Origin: Geothermobacter ehrlichii
Lineage (GTDB): Bacteria; Desulfobacterota; Desulfuromonadia; Desulfuromonadales; Geothermobacteraceae
Assembly (NCBI RefSeq): GCF_008124615.1
Contig: NZ_VNIB01000003.1
Span: forward strand, 124,001-188,000
Direction: 5' to 3'
Length of the DNA: 64,000 nt
Shown here piece after piece: positions 45,650 through 53,505 of this stretch (its first letter is position 1; every line of letters begins with the position of its first letter). The notes below the pieces were generated by a model, which did not search any database, was not told the DNA's origin, and saw nothing but the letters and a program-made list of their open reading frames with translations. A program made the position numbers and the translations under genes.

Positions 45650-46312
45650 TCAGAAGGGACGCCGCTTGCGCCGCGACAGCTTGCCGAGAATCCAGCCGAA
45701 GAAGAGCACACCGGCACCGGCGAGAAACCACTTGATGCTGCCTGTGGTCAGCAGGCTGGCGTTCTCTTCTTTGAGCCGCTCGACTTCTGTAGCCAGGTGG
45801 CCGTTCTCTTCCCGCAGCCGGTCGCGCTCCTGGGTCAGCTCAAGCAGATTGCGGGACGCTTCGAGCAGCTTCTGGTATTGCCGCGAGGTCTTGTCGAAGC
45901 GGGCCTTGTGCTGGGCCAGCTCCTCCTGCAGCCTGGCGTTGGCGGACTGCAGGGCAGCGAGCTGTTCGCGCATCTGGCTGTTGTCGTCGCTGGCGGCCGC
46001 AAGCTGCCGTTTCAGCTGTTCGATCTGCTGCGCCTGTTTCTGGATGGTGAACTTCTTCGGCGTCCGGTCGGTGATGTATTGCCTGAGGACGTAACCTTCC
46101 TTGCCGTCGGTGGTCCGTACCCGCAGAAACTTGCCTTCTTCGCCGAGAATCTCGACCCGGGTATCGGTCTTCAGATGGTCGAGGATTTCGTACTCGGCCG
46201 TCGGCGCCGAGCGGAGGGTCAGGACGAGCTGGTCAGTGACATAGCCGGTCTCCGCCGAGACGGCGGTGGCGGCCAGAAGCAGGCCAAGCAACAGGAAGGA
46301 CAGGCGAAGCAT
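45650..46312 (-). CDS. SH3-domain, coiled-coil, membrane-anchored protein (TIGR04211 type)
   Basis: 220 residues: signal peptide (to about residue 20), bacterial SH3 domain (TDQLVLTLRSAPTAEYEILDHL..GKEGYVLRQYIT), a long coiled coil (about 85-185, with AAASDDNSQMREQLAALQ), and a C-terminal transmembrane helix (WFLAGAGVLFFGWILG) with a basic end. It matches the YgiM/TIGR04211 architecture; the role is envelope-associated but unproven. Confidence 0.85.
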   Translation of the reverse strand: MLRLSFLLLGLLLAATAVSAETGYVTDQLVLTLRSAPTAEYEILDHLKTDTRVEILGEEGKFLRVRTTDGKEGYVLRQYITDRTPKKFTIQKQAQQIEQLKRQLAAASDDNSQMREQLAALQSANARLQEELAQHKARFDKTSRQYQKLLEASRNLLELTQERDRLREENGHLATEVERLKEENASLLTTGSIKWFLAGAGVLFFGWILGKLSRRKRRPF

Positions 46313-46497
46313 GGCAACCTCCGGAGATGCGAAATCGAATCAGCGGCAAGCATAGGACGTTGCAGGGCGTTAATCAACCCCGAAAGCGCCTGCTGGTCCG
46401 CTTCGCACGTCCGGTTTGCATTCAGGCCGTCCCGGCTGGCGGAAACGGGGCGTTCGGACAGAAGGCGCTGCCCGGCCGTTGGTGGCAGCCTCCGGGT

Positions 46498-48603
46498 TCA
46501 GTTCTTTTGCCCGGTGTCGATCAGGTCGTCAAGAATGGCGGCCGCCTCGAGGGCGTAGGGATCTTTGCGCACGTTCTCACGCCAGCGCTCGAGCTTCTCG
46601 TCGTCGGTTCCGTCGAGCTCGTCTTCGCCCTGCATGCCGTCGTGGAAACGACCGTTTTTGCCCAGGCCGGCTTCCAGCTCTTCCCGCTGTTTGCGGGCCT
46701 GCTCCAGGTTGAGGCTGACTTCGCTCTTTTCACGCTGTTTTTTGGCCTCTTCGGCTTCCCGCGCGATCTGCTGGAATGCGTCGTTCTTGGTGACCCGTTC
46801 AGCGCTGCGGCGCTTCAGCTCGGCCGTGGGCAGGGGGAACGGTCGCCACGGTGTGTAGTCCGCCGGCTGCACGGTGTCCCAGGGCAGGGCGTAGTCGATG
46901 TATTTTTCGCCGCTTTCGACGTAGCGCATCCGGTCGGGCAGCTCCAGATCGGCCTCCACCCCCTTGGCCTGGGTCGAGCCGCCGCTGACGCGGTAGAATT
47001 TCTGGGTGGTGATCTTCAGGGCGCCGAGGGGCTTGTACTTGTCCATGTTGCGGAAGGGAATGGCCCGGTCGAGATCGAGAATGGTCTGGACCGTCCCTTT
47101 GCCGTAGGTGTGTTCGGAGCCGACGATCAGGGCCCGGTGGTAGTCCTGCAGAGCGGCGGTAAGGATTTCCGAGGCCGAGGCGCTGAAGCGGTTGACCAGC
47201 ACCACCATGGGACCGCCGTAGACGATGTCGTCGTCCTGGTCCTCAAGGACGCGGATCCGGCCGTTGCTGCTCTTGACCTGCACGATCGGTCCTTCCTCGA
47301 TGAACAGTCCCGAGATGTTGACGGCGTCGGTCAGGGCGCCGCCGCCGTTGTTGCGCAAATCGAGGATCAGCCCCGCCACCTTCTGCTTCTTCAGCTCTTC
47401 GAGGGCCTTTTTCACATCGTCGGTGACGTTACGCCCCGTCCCCCCCTGGAGCCGGCTTTTGAAATCGCGGTAGAAGCTCGGAATCTTCACGTAGCCGAAG
47501 GTGCGGCCGCTCTTCGGATCGTCGAGGGTGGTCCAGCGGACGAAGGTCTCTTCGATCTCGACTACGTCGCGGACGATGGCGATGACCTTGGTCTTGCCGC
47601 TCGGCTTGCGGACCGTCAGCCGCACCTCCGTCCCCTTGGGACCGCGGATCAGCTCCACCGCGTCGCGCAGCCGGGTGTCGGTGACGTCGACCGGATCCTC
47701 GTCTCCCTGACCGACGGCGAGGATGATGTCCTCGGCTTCGAGCTCGCCCTGGCGGGCGGCGGCGCTGCCGGGAATGATGCGGACCACCTTGATGAAGCCG
47801 TCCTCCTCCCTCAGGGTGGCGCCGATACCTTCGAGGGAGCCGCGCATGCCGATTTCGAAGTCTTCCTTCTGCTTCGGCGCAAAGTAGGTGGTGTGCGGGT
47901 CGAAGGCCCTGGCGATGGCGTTGAAGTAGCGGTCGTAGTGATCCTGCAGAGTGTCCTTGAGCAGACGTTCGAAAAAGTTGTTGAACCGCTTGCCGATCTT
48001 TTCGCGCGCCTCGGCCTGGGTCGGCGTTTTTTTGCCGCTGTCTTTCGCAGTTTTGTCGTCTTGCTCAAGGGTCAGCATGCGGACCAGAACCTGGTATTTG
48101 AGAATCTTGCGCCAGCGTTCCCGCAACTCCTTTTCGTTTTTGCACCAGTCGAGTTTTTCCGGGTCGGTTTCCATCCGCTCGTCGCGGCTGAAGTCGAACT
48201 TCTGCTGCAGGATCTCGCGGGCCATGGTCTGCACCTGGCGGATGCGTTTTTCGATCAGCTTGCCGGCGATGACCGGCAGTTCGATGCGTCCCTGGTTGAT
48301 CTCGTCGTCGATGCGGTCGGCATAGACCTTCAGCTGCTCGACGTCGCGGGCGAGCAGAAAGCGTTTCTGGAAGTCGAGCTGTTTCAGATAGAGGTCGAAG
48401 GCGGCCTTCGACAGGTTGTCGTCGAAGGTCTTGCCGCTGAAATGGTGCTGGGTCAGCTGTTGGCGCAGAACGTAACTCAGCAGCCGGGCGCGGCTGGCGA
48501 CCTGGTCGTCGCTTTGTTGGGGCTGGGCGAAAGCAGGGCCGGTGACGAGGGTGGCCAGCAGAAGGACGGGCAGGCAGAGACGCAGAAGTGTACGCATGTT
48601 CAT
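46498..48603 (-). CDS. prc: Tail-specific (C-terminal processing) protease
   Basis: 701 residues with a signal peptide (LPVLLLATLVTGPAFA). Domain order: N-terminal DUF3340-like helical region, PDZ domain (GIGATLREEDGFIKVVRIIPGSAA..), then the S41 catalytic domain with VNRFSASASEIL (Ser) and HTYGKGTVQ (Lys), as in E. coli Prc. The C-terminal 150 residues are helical and charged. It degrades or trims envelope proteins from their C termini in the periplasm. Confidence 0.95.
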   Translation of the reverse strand: MNMRTLLRLCLPVLLLATLVTGPAFAQPQQSDDQVASRARLLSYVLRQQLTQHHFSGKTFDDNLSKAAFDLYLKQLDFQKRFLLARDVEQLKVYADRIDDEINQGRIELPVIAGKLIEKRIRQVQTMAREILQQKFDFSRDERMETDPEKLDWCKNEKELRERWRKILKYQVLVRMLTLEQDDKTAKDSGKKTPTQAEAREKIGKRFNNFFERLLKDTLQDHYDRYFNAIARAFDPHTTYFAPKQKEDFEIGMRGSLEGIGATLREEDGFIKVVRIIPGSAAARQGELEAEDIILAVGQGDEDPVDVTDTRLRDAVELIRGPKGTEVRLTVRKPSGKTKVIAIVRDVVEIEETFVRWTTLDDPKSGRTFGYVKIPSFYRDFKSRLQGGTGRNVTDDVKKALEELKKQKVAGLILDLRNNGGGALTDAVNISGLFIEEGPIVQVKSSNGRIRVLEDQDDDIVYGGPMVVLVNRFSASASEILTAALQDYHRALIVGSEHTYGKGTVQTILDLDRAIPFRNMDKYKPLGALKITTQKFYRVSGGSTQAKGVEADLELPDRMRYVESGEKYIDYALPWDTVQPADYTPWRPFPLPTAELKRRSAERVTKNDAFQQIAREAEEAKKQREKSEVSLNLEQARKQREELEAGLGKNGRFHDGMQGEDELDGTDDEKLERWRENVRKDPYALEAAAILDDLIDTGQKN

Positions 48604-48706
48604 TTTCCGTTTCGGCAGGAGATGTTCCGAAGGCGCTTTCGGCAAATCAATGCGAAAGACTACCACAGCAGAGGCGGCTGCGGCAAACGCAGCTGGGATC
48701 TTTGGG

Positions 48707-49045
48707 TCAGATTCTGACGCTGATTCGGGTGCGGACAGGCTTCTCCGGCGCGGCGTCGTCCGCCGGCAAAACGCCTCGGGCGGCGAGGGTGCGCCGGGCC
48801 TGCTTCGAAGAGATGGCGGGAGAAGATGCGGAGCTTGCTGCTGTCGGTGAGAGCCGGTCGTTTTCTGCCGCCAGCCTGCGGGCCTCGCCGCTGAGGCTGA
48901 CCCGGTCGCGAATCGGGGGAAGGTCGCCGTTTCGGCCGCGGTTCGGGCCGTTTGCGGACGCCGGTCGGATGCCGGCCGGGGCGTCGGGGCCCTGCCCGGA
49001 GAGACGGACCCGGTAGGCCGGATTGAATCGGGAATCGAGGGTCAT
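48707..49045 (-). CDS. Small basic, low-complexity protein, unknown
   Basis: 112 residues from the ATG at 49045 (weak ribosome site). Rich in Ala, Arg, Ser and Pro; the block DRVSLSGEARRLAAENDRL is the only stretch that resembles a folded helix and recalls segments in flagellar-related small proteins. I cannot assign a family. It may be a real small protein or a high-GC open frame. Confidence 0.4.
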   Translation of the reverse strand: MTLDSRFNPAYRVRLSGQGPDAPAGIRPASANGPNRGRNGDLPPIRDRVSLSGEARRLAAENDRLSPTAASSASSPAISSKQARRTLAARGVLPADDAAPEKPVRTRISVRI

Positions 49046-49112
49046 GGCGGCGGTTCGCTTTGCGGGAAGATGGTTTACCTCTGCTTGTCGGCGGCTGCGG
49101 AAAATTTCTTTA

Positions 49113-49257
49113 GCAGATTGTTGAAAAACTATTGCGGGTGGCGATACGGCGTTGAAAACAGCCTCCAAATGCTCATTTGCTGGTATGTAAACTGCGTTTT
49201 GTCGGCCGTTTTCGCCCTGTCTTGCCCACCCTCATCACGTTTTTCAACACCCTGTTA
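49113..49257. repeat. MITE-like dispersed repeat, complete copy
   Basis: Imperfect terminal inverted repeats of about 30 bases: GTTGAAAAACTATTGCGGGTGG at the left (49120) and its inverse CCACCCTCATCACGTTTTTCAAC at the right (ending 49248). The core has AAAACAGCCTCCAAATGCTCATTTGC. The total length of about 145 bases, without a coding frame, is typical of a non-autonomous element. A decayed copy lies at 28986-29096. Confidence 0.8.
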
Positions 49258-49328
49258 GCGGCATGTCGAAAGACGAGATCGCCGTGAAAGACGGACAGGT
49301 CGGTCTGTTGGGCTTTCATCGGGGAATG

Positions 49329-49925
49329 TCAGAACGGTTTCAGCTGTTTGCGGACGGCCTTGTCGAGCAGCGCCACCGGTTGTTCCGCGCGCAGGCAGCG
49401 CAGAAAGTCGGCCAGCGCCAGGGCATCGTCCAGTGCCCGGTGTCGGCTGACACAGGCGATCCGGTGCCGGCTGATGATGTTGTCGAGGTTGTGGCGGCGC
49501 TCCTGCGGGTAGAGCTGCCGGGAGAGTCTGACCGTGCAGAGGGTCGGGCAGGCGAGACTCTGGTCGAGGCGGGCGTATTCGGCCTGGAGAAAACCGTAGT
49601 CGAAGCGGACATTGTGGGCTACCAGCAGCCGGTTCGCGAGCCGCTGGCGCAGGCTCCCGGCGATCTCCGCGAAGGTCGGCGCGTCTTGCAGCATGGCGGT
49701 GGTAATGCCGGTGTAGCCCTCGATGAACGGGCTGAGCCGCCGCTGCGGGTTGACCAGGGTCGACCAGCGTTCTTCTTCTTCGCCGCCGCGCACGAGTATC
49801 AGGCCGATCTCGATGACCCGGTCGCGGGTCGGGCCGGTTCCGGTGGTCTCGAGGTCGATCACGGCCAGGGGCCGGTCGAGCAGGCAGGCTTCGTCGGTGC
49901 CGAACAGGCTGGGCTGATTCAGCAC
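49329..49925 (-). CDS. DnaQ-type 3'-5' exonuclease (DEDDh)
   Basis: 198 residues. Exo I AVIDLETTGTG, Exo II AHNVRFDYGFL, Exo III HRALDDALAL (the DEDDh set). Length and lack of a polymerase region suggest a stand-alone exonuclease or an epsilon-like proofreading subunit. Overlaps the Dabb gene by seven bases. Confidence 0.92.
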   Translation of the reverse strand: MLNQPSLFGTDEACLLDRPLAVIDLETTGTGPTRDRVIEIGLILVRGGEEEERWSTLVNPQRRLSPFIEGYTGITTAMLQDAPTFAEIAGSLRQRLANRLLVAHNVRFDYGFLQAEYARLDQSLACPTLCTVRLSRQLYPQERRHNLDNIISRHRIACVSRHRALDDALALADFLRCLRAEQPVALLDKAVRKQLKPF

Positions 49926-50209
49926 TCGAAGTCGACGGCGATGATCGATTCGCAGATCGACTTGACGTGGCCTATGACCTTCTGGTGCTCCGGATGCACC
50001 TGGTAGCGCTGCAGGGCCTCGAGGTCGTCAAACAGCGAGACGAGGGCGAAGTCGTAGGAGCGTTCCGACCGGACGATGTCGCGGCCGAAGAGATATTCGC
50101 GGATCTCCCCGATCTGTTCCGGCAGGGCGCTCAGCATGTCGAGCAGCCGGTCGATCTGTTCTTCGCTGGTGTCAGGACGGAATTTGAAGAAGACGAGATG
50201 TTTCAGCAT
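49919..50209 (-). CDS. Stress-responsive alpha/beta-barrel (Dabb) domain protein
   Basis: 96 residues, a single Dabb ferredoxin-like fold (MLKHLVFFKFRPDTSEEQI..; DFALVSLFDDLEALQRYQVHPEH). The family has dimeric proteins of uncertain function. Translation probably coupled with the exonuclease gene downstream. Confidence 0.9.
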   Translation of the reverse strand: MLKHLVFFKFRPDTSEEQIDRLLDMLSALPEQIGEIREYLFGRDIVRSERSYDFALVSLFDDLEALQRYQVHPEHQKVIGHVKSICESIIAVDFEC

Positions 50210-50252
50210 GAGTCGAGCTCCGTAGCTGCCGGACAGGCCGGCCGGTTGTGGT

Positions 50253-50270
50253 TGCGGCAAGTTTGCCGCA
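50253..50270. promoter_or_regulatory. Palindrome upstream of the Dabb gene
   Basis: TGCGGCAA-GT-TTGCCGCA: eight-base arms with a two-base centre, 44 bases before the Dabb start codon. It could be an operator or a hairpin. Confidence 0.4.
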
Positions 50271-50387
50271 GCTTGGGAAGGCTGACAAGTTTTTTTCCGT
50301 TACGGGATGAAGACGCTGCGACCCTGCCGGCATCCCGCTCTTCTGCTATGCTGAAACGAGGAACATCCTGTCAGAGTTGGAGTCTCC

Positions 50388-51500
50388 ATGCCCGTGCGTC
50401 TGCCCTTCCGCTACCTGAAACCGGTCTTTTTCGGCGGCCTGTTCGACGACCCCCTGCTCTATGTCAAGATCCGCCCCTCGGGTCGCGGCCTGCTGTTCGA
50501 TGCCGGCAAGATGCAGCATGTCGCCAAGCGGGTGCTCAAATCGCTGGACGTGGTCTTCGTCAGCCACGCTCATATGGATCATTTCATGGGCCTGGCGGCG
50601 CTGACCCGTTCCATGCATGTCAGTTCGCGCCAGCTCAGGCTTTACGGCCCGCCGGGGATTCTCGACCGGCTGTATCACCTGCTGGCCGCCTTCGACTGGA
50701 ACCTGGCCGAAGACTGGTGGGGCAGCTGGCTGGCGCATGCCGTCGGCGAGCGAGCGATGAAAGTCTGCCATTTCGACGGCCGGACAGGCTTTGCCGCGGG
50801 GCCGGTCGAAAGCCGCATGCACGACGATGGCTGGATCTACCGCAACACTTACCTGCGGGTGCGCGCCCTGATTCTTGATCACAAGATTCCGGTGCTGGGG
50901 TTCTGTCTCGAAGAGCGGCCCGGTTTTGGTGTCGACCTGGAAGAAATACGACGACTGGGGCTGTCCCCGGGGGCCTGGATCGACACTTTGCGGCTGCTGG
51001 TGCGGGAGGGTCGGCTGGACCAGCCGGTCGAACTGCCGGCTGTGGCCGCGACGCTGGGACCGGCACCGACGGCCGGCCGGCTGTATCGGGCCATCGGGGT
51101 TCCCGGCCGGCCGGCATCCCTGGTCTACCTGACCGATTTCGGTATGACTGAAGCCAACTTTGAGCGGCTTTGCCAGCTGCCGGTTCGGCCGACCCTGCTG
51201 GTCTGCGAATGTGCCTTTCTGCGCGAGGAAAAGGAGCAGGCCCGGCGCAGCATGCACCTGTGCACCGAGGATCTCAACCTGCTGCTCGACCGGCTGCGTC
51301 CCGACTTCGTGCTGCCGATGCATCTGTCCAAGGCCTTTCTCGGGCGCAGTGCGGAACTTTACGCCGAGCTGGAACCGCCGTCAGGTACGCAGGTGCTCAG
51401 GCTGCCTGATTACTGCAGTCCGCGCCCGCTGTTGGCGGATGATGTACAATGGAGGTGCAGCCGTACCGGCGGCGGAGAGGAGCGGACATGGGACTGTTGA
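50388..51500 (+). CDS. Ribonuclease Z-like metallo-beta-lactamase hydrolase
   Basis: 370 residues. SHAHMDHFMGL gives the HxHxDH site; additional ligands lie in YLTDFGMTEANF and LPMHLSKAF. The order and length are like RNase Z-type enzymes, but the flexible exosite arm is not clear and the C terminus is extended, so a tRNA 3'-end role is not proven. The stop overlaps the start of the next gene by 13 bases. Confidence 0.85.
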   Translation: MPVRLPFRYLKPVFFGGLFDDPLLYVKIRPSGRGLLFDAGKMQHVAKRVLKSLDVVFVSHAHMDHFMGLAALTRSMHVSSRQLRLYGPPGILDRLYHLLAAFDWNLAEDWWGSWLAHAVGERAMKVCHFDGRTGFAAGPVESRMHDDGWIYRNTYLRVRALILDHKIPVLGFCLEERPGFGVDLEEIRRLGLSPGAWIDTLRLLVREGRLDQPVELPAVAATLGPAPTAGRLYRAIGVPGRPASLVYLTDFGMTEANFERLCQLPVRPTLLVCECAFLREEKEQARRSMHLCTEDLNLLLDRLRPDFVLPMHLSKAFLGRSAELYAELEPPSGTQVLRLPDYCSPRPLLADDVQWRCSRTGGGEERTWDC

Positions 51501-52438
51501 TCGACGGGGTCTGGCATGACCGGTGGTATGACACCGAAAAGAGCGGCGGACGGTTCGAGCGCCAGCCGAGCCGGTTTCGCGACCGGATTACCGCCGACGG
51601 CAGCTCCGGCTTTCCGGCCGAGGCGGGGCGCTATCACCTGATCGTCTCCCTGGCCTGTCCCTGGGCGCACCGCACCCTGATCATCCGTCGGCTGAAAAAG
51701 CTGGAAGAGGTGATCAGCCTGGCGGTGGTCGATCCGATCATGGGTGACGAAGGCTGGGTCTTCGCCGGCGAAGGGGAGCCGGTGACCGGCGTGCGCCGGC
51801 TGTACGAACTCTACACCCTGGCCTGTCCCGATTACAGCGGTCGGGTGACGGTGCCGCTGCTCTGGGACCGGAAGACCGGCACCATCGTCAACAACGAGTC
51901 GAGTGAGATCATACGCTTTTTCAACCGTGAGTTCGACGCCTTCGGCGAGCGGAGCGTCGATTTCTGTCCGCCGGAGCTGCTGGCGGTGATCGACCGTATC
52001 AACGCTTTTGTCTACGAGCGGATCAACAACGGCGTCTACCGCTGCGGCTTTGCTACCACCCAGCAGGCCTACGAGGAGGCCTGCCGACAGCTGTTCGCCG
52101 CCCTCGACCAAATCGAGGAGCTGCTCTCCCGGCAGCGCTATCTGGTCGGCAATCGGCTGACCGAGGCCGACTGGCGGCTGTTCACCACTCTGGTGCGCTT
52201 CGACGCTGTCTATTACGGCCACTTCAAGTGCAACCTGCGGCGCATTGCCGACTATCCGCATCTTTTCGGCTATCTGCGCGAACTCTACCAGTGGCCGGGG
52301 GTGGCCGACACCGTCGATTTCGCTCACATCAAGCAGCACTACTACCGCAGTCACCGCCAGATCAATCCCACCGGCATCGTGCCGCTCGGCCCGGTCCTCG
52401 ACCTGACGGCTCCGCACGGCCGTGACCGTCTCGGCTAG
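51488..52438 (+). CDS. Glutathionyl-hydroquinone reductase (Xi-class GST)
   Basis: 316 residues. The catalytic CPWAHRT (Cys57) with FDREFDAFG-type and YLVGNRLTEADWRLFTTLVRFD features is typical of YqjG/EcM4 Xi-class enzymes, which reduce glutathionyl-hydroquinones with glutathione. The start at 51488 lies inside the preceding gene after GGAGAGGAG. The host would need glutathione or a similar thiol. Confidence 0.93.
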   Translation: MGLLIDGVWHDRWYDTEKSGGRFERQPSRFRDRITADGSSGFPAEAGRYHLIVSLACPWAHRTLIIRRLKKLEEVISLAVVDPIMGDEGWVFAGEGEPVTGVRRLYELYTLACPDYSGRVTVPLLWDRKTGTIVNNESSEIIRFFNREFDAFGERSVDFCPPELLAVIDRINAFVYERINNGVYRCGFATTQQAYEEACRQLFAALDQIEELLSRQRYLVGNRLTEADWRLFTTLVRFDAVYYGHFKCNLRRIADYPHLFGYLRELYQWPGVADTVDFAHIKQHYYRSHRQINPTGIVPLGPVLDLTAPHGRDRLG

Positions 52439-52445
52439 CGGCTGT

Positions 52446-53408
52446 TCAGGATTTGGTTGGCAGAGTGAAGAAGAGCCTGGCGCCTTCGCCGGGCCTGCCT
52501 TCGGCCCAGATCCGGCCACCATGGCGTTCGATGATGCGCTGGACCGTCGCCAGGCCGATGCCGCTGCCCGGATATTCGTTTCCCTTGTGCAGGCGCTGGA
52601 AGGGGAGAAAGATGCGGTTGGCGCAGTCGCCGGGAAAGCCGCAGCCGTTGTCCTCGAGACAGAAAGCGACGCCGGAGGCGTGCGGGACGGTGCCGAAGCG
52701 GATGATGGCGGGATCGCTGTTGGCGCTGTATTTCACCGCGTTGCAGACCAGGTTTTCCAGGGCCACGGTCAGCATCGCCTCGTCCCCCCAGGTGCAGAGG
52801 TTGGGGGTGACCTCATATTCGATGTGCCGGTGCGTGAGGGCCGACCGGCTGTGTTCGAGCCCCACGGCGACGATATGGGAAAGGTTGACCAGTTCCTTTT
52901 TCAGCGGCACCCTTTCCAGCTGGCTGAGCTGAATGAGGGCGGTGACGGTCCGTTCGAGTCGCTCGACCGACTGGACGATCAGCCTCGGGCTGGCGAGTTC
53001 CTTGCCGTCGAGCTCGTTCGACAGCACCTCGCTGGCGACGCGCAGACTGGTCAGGTTGCCCCGCAGGTCGTGCGCCAGAGCGTGACTGAACATCTCCAGG
53101 TCGCGGTAGGCCTGGCGCAGCTGCTGATGGCTCTGCTGCAGTGCCTCGGCGTTGCGGCGGGCCTTTTTCAGGCTGAACCAGCCGTAGCTCAGGCCGGCGC
53201 TCAGGGCCAGGCCCGACAGCAGCCGGATGGCAATTTCGCGGGGAGAAGGGCGGAGAATCTGCTCGATGAAGGTCCCCTTGTCGAAAAAGACGGCATCGAA
53301 CAGGACGTTGAGGAGATAGTAGCAGACGAAGATGCCTATTCCCCAACGGACGAACTGCCGTCTGGCGACGGCACGCGGTGTCGGCAGCTGCTCACGGGCT
53401 GGCGTCAT
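52446..53408 (-). CDS. Membrane sensor histidine kinase
   Basis: 320 residues: two N-terminal transmembrane segments (about 22-42 and 58-80), a coiled linker, the H-box FSHALAHDLRGNL (His113), and a HATPase domain (ENLVCNAVKYSA, DNGCGFPGD, GSGIGLATVQRIIERHGG). The short loop between the membrane segments is the probable sensor. No response regulator is adjacent, so it may be an orphan. Convergent with the hydroquinone reductase gene. Confidence 0.9.
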   Translation of the reverse strand: MTPAREQLPTPRAVARRQFVRWGIGIFVCYYLLNVLFDAVFFDKGTFIEQILRPSPREIAIRLLSGLALSAGLSYGWFSLKKARRNAEALQQSHQQLRQAYRDLEMFSHALAHDLRGNLTSLRVASEVLSNELDGKELASPRLIVQSVERLERTVTALIQLSQLERVPLKKELVNLSHIVAVGLEHSRSALTHRHIEYEVTPNLCTWGDEAMLTVALENLVCNAVKYSANSDPAIIRFGTVPHASGVAFCLEDNGCGFPGDCANRIFLPFQRLHKGNEYPGSGIGLATVQRIIERHGGRIWAEGRPGEGARLFFTLPTKS

Positions 53409-53505
53409 GGCCTGCTTTCCCCTCCTGTCGTGGCAGAAAGCCGGGCGAGTCTCTCCTGTCTTGACCGGAAATGACGGCGATGAGAACAGAACTATAGCCT
53501 TTTTA

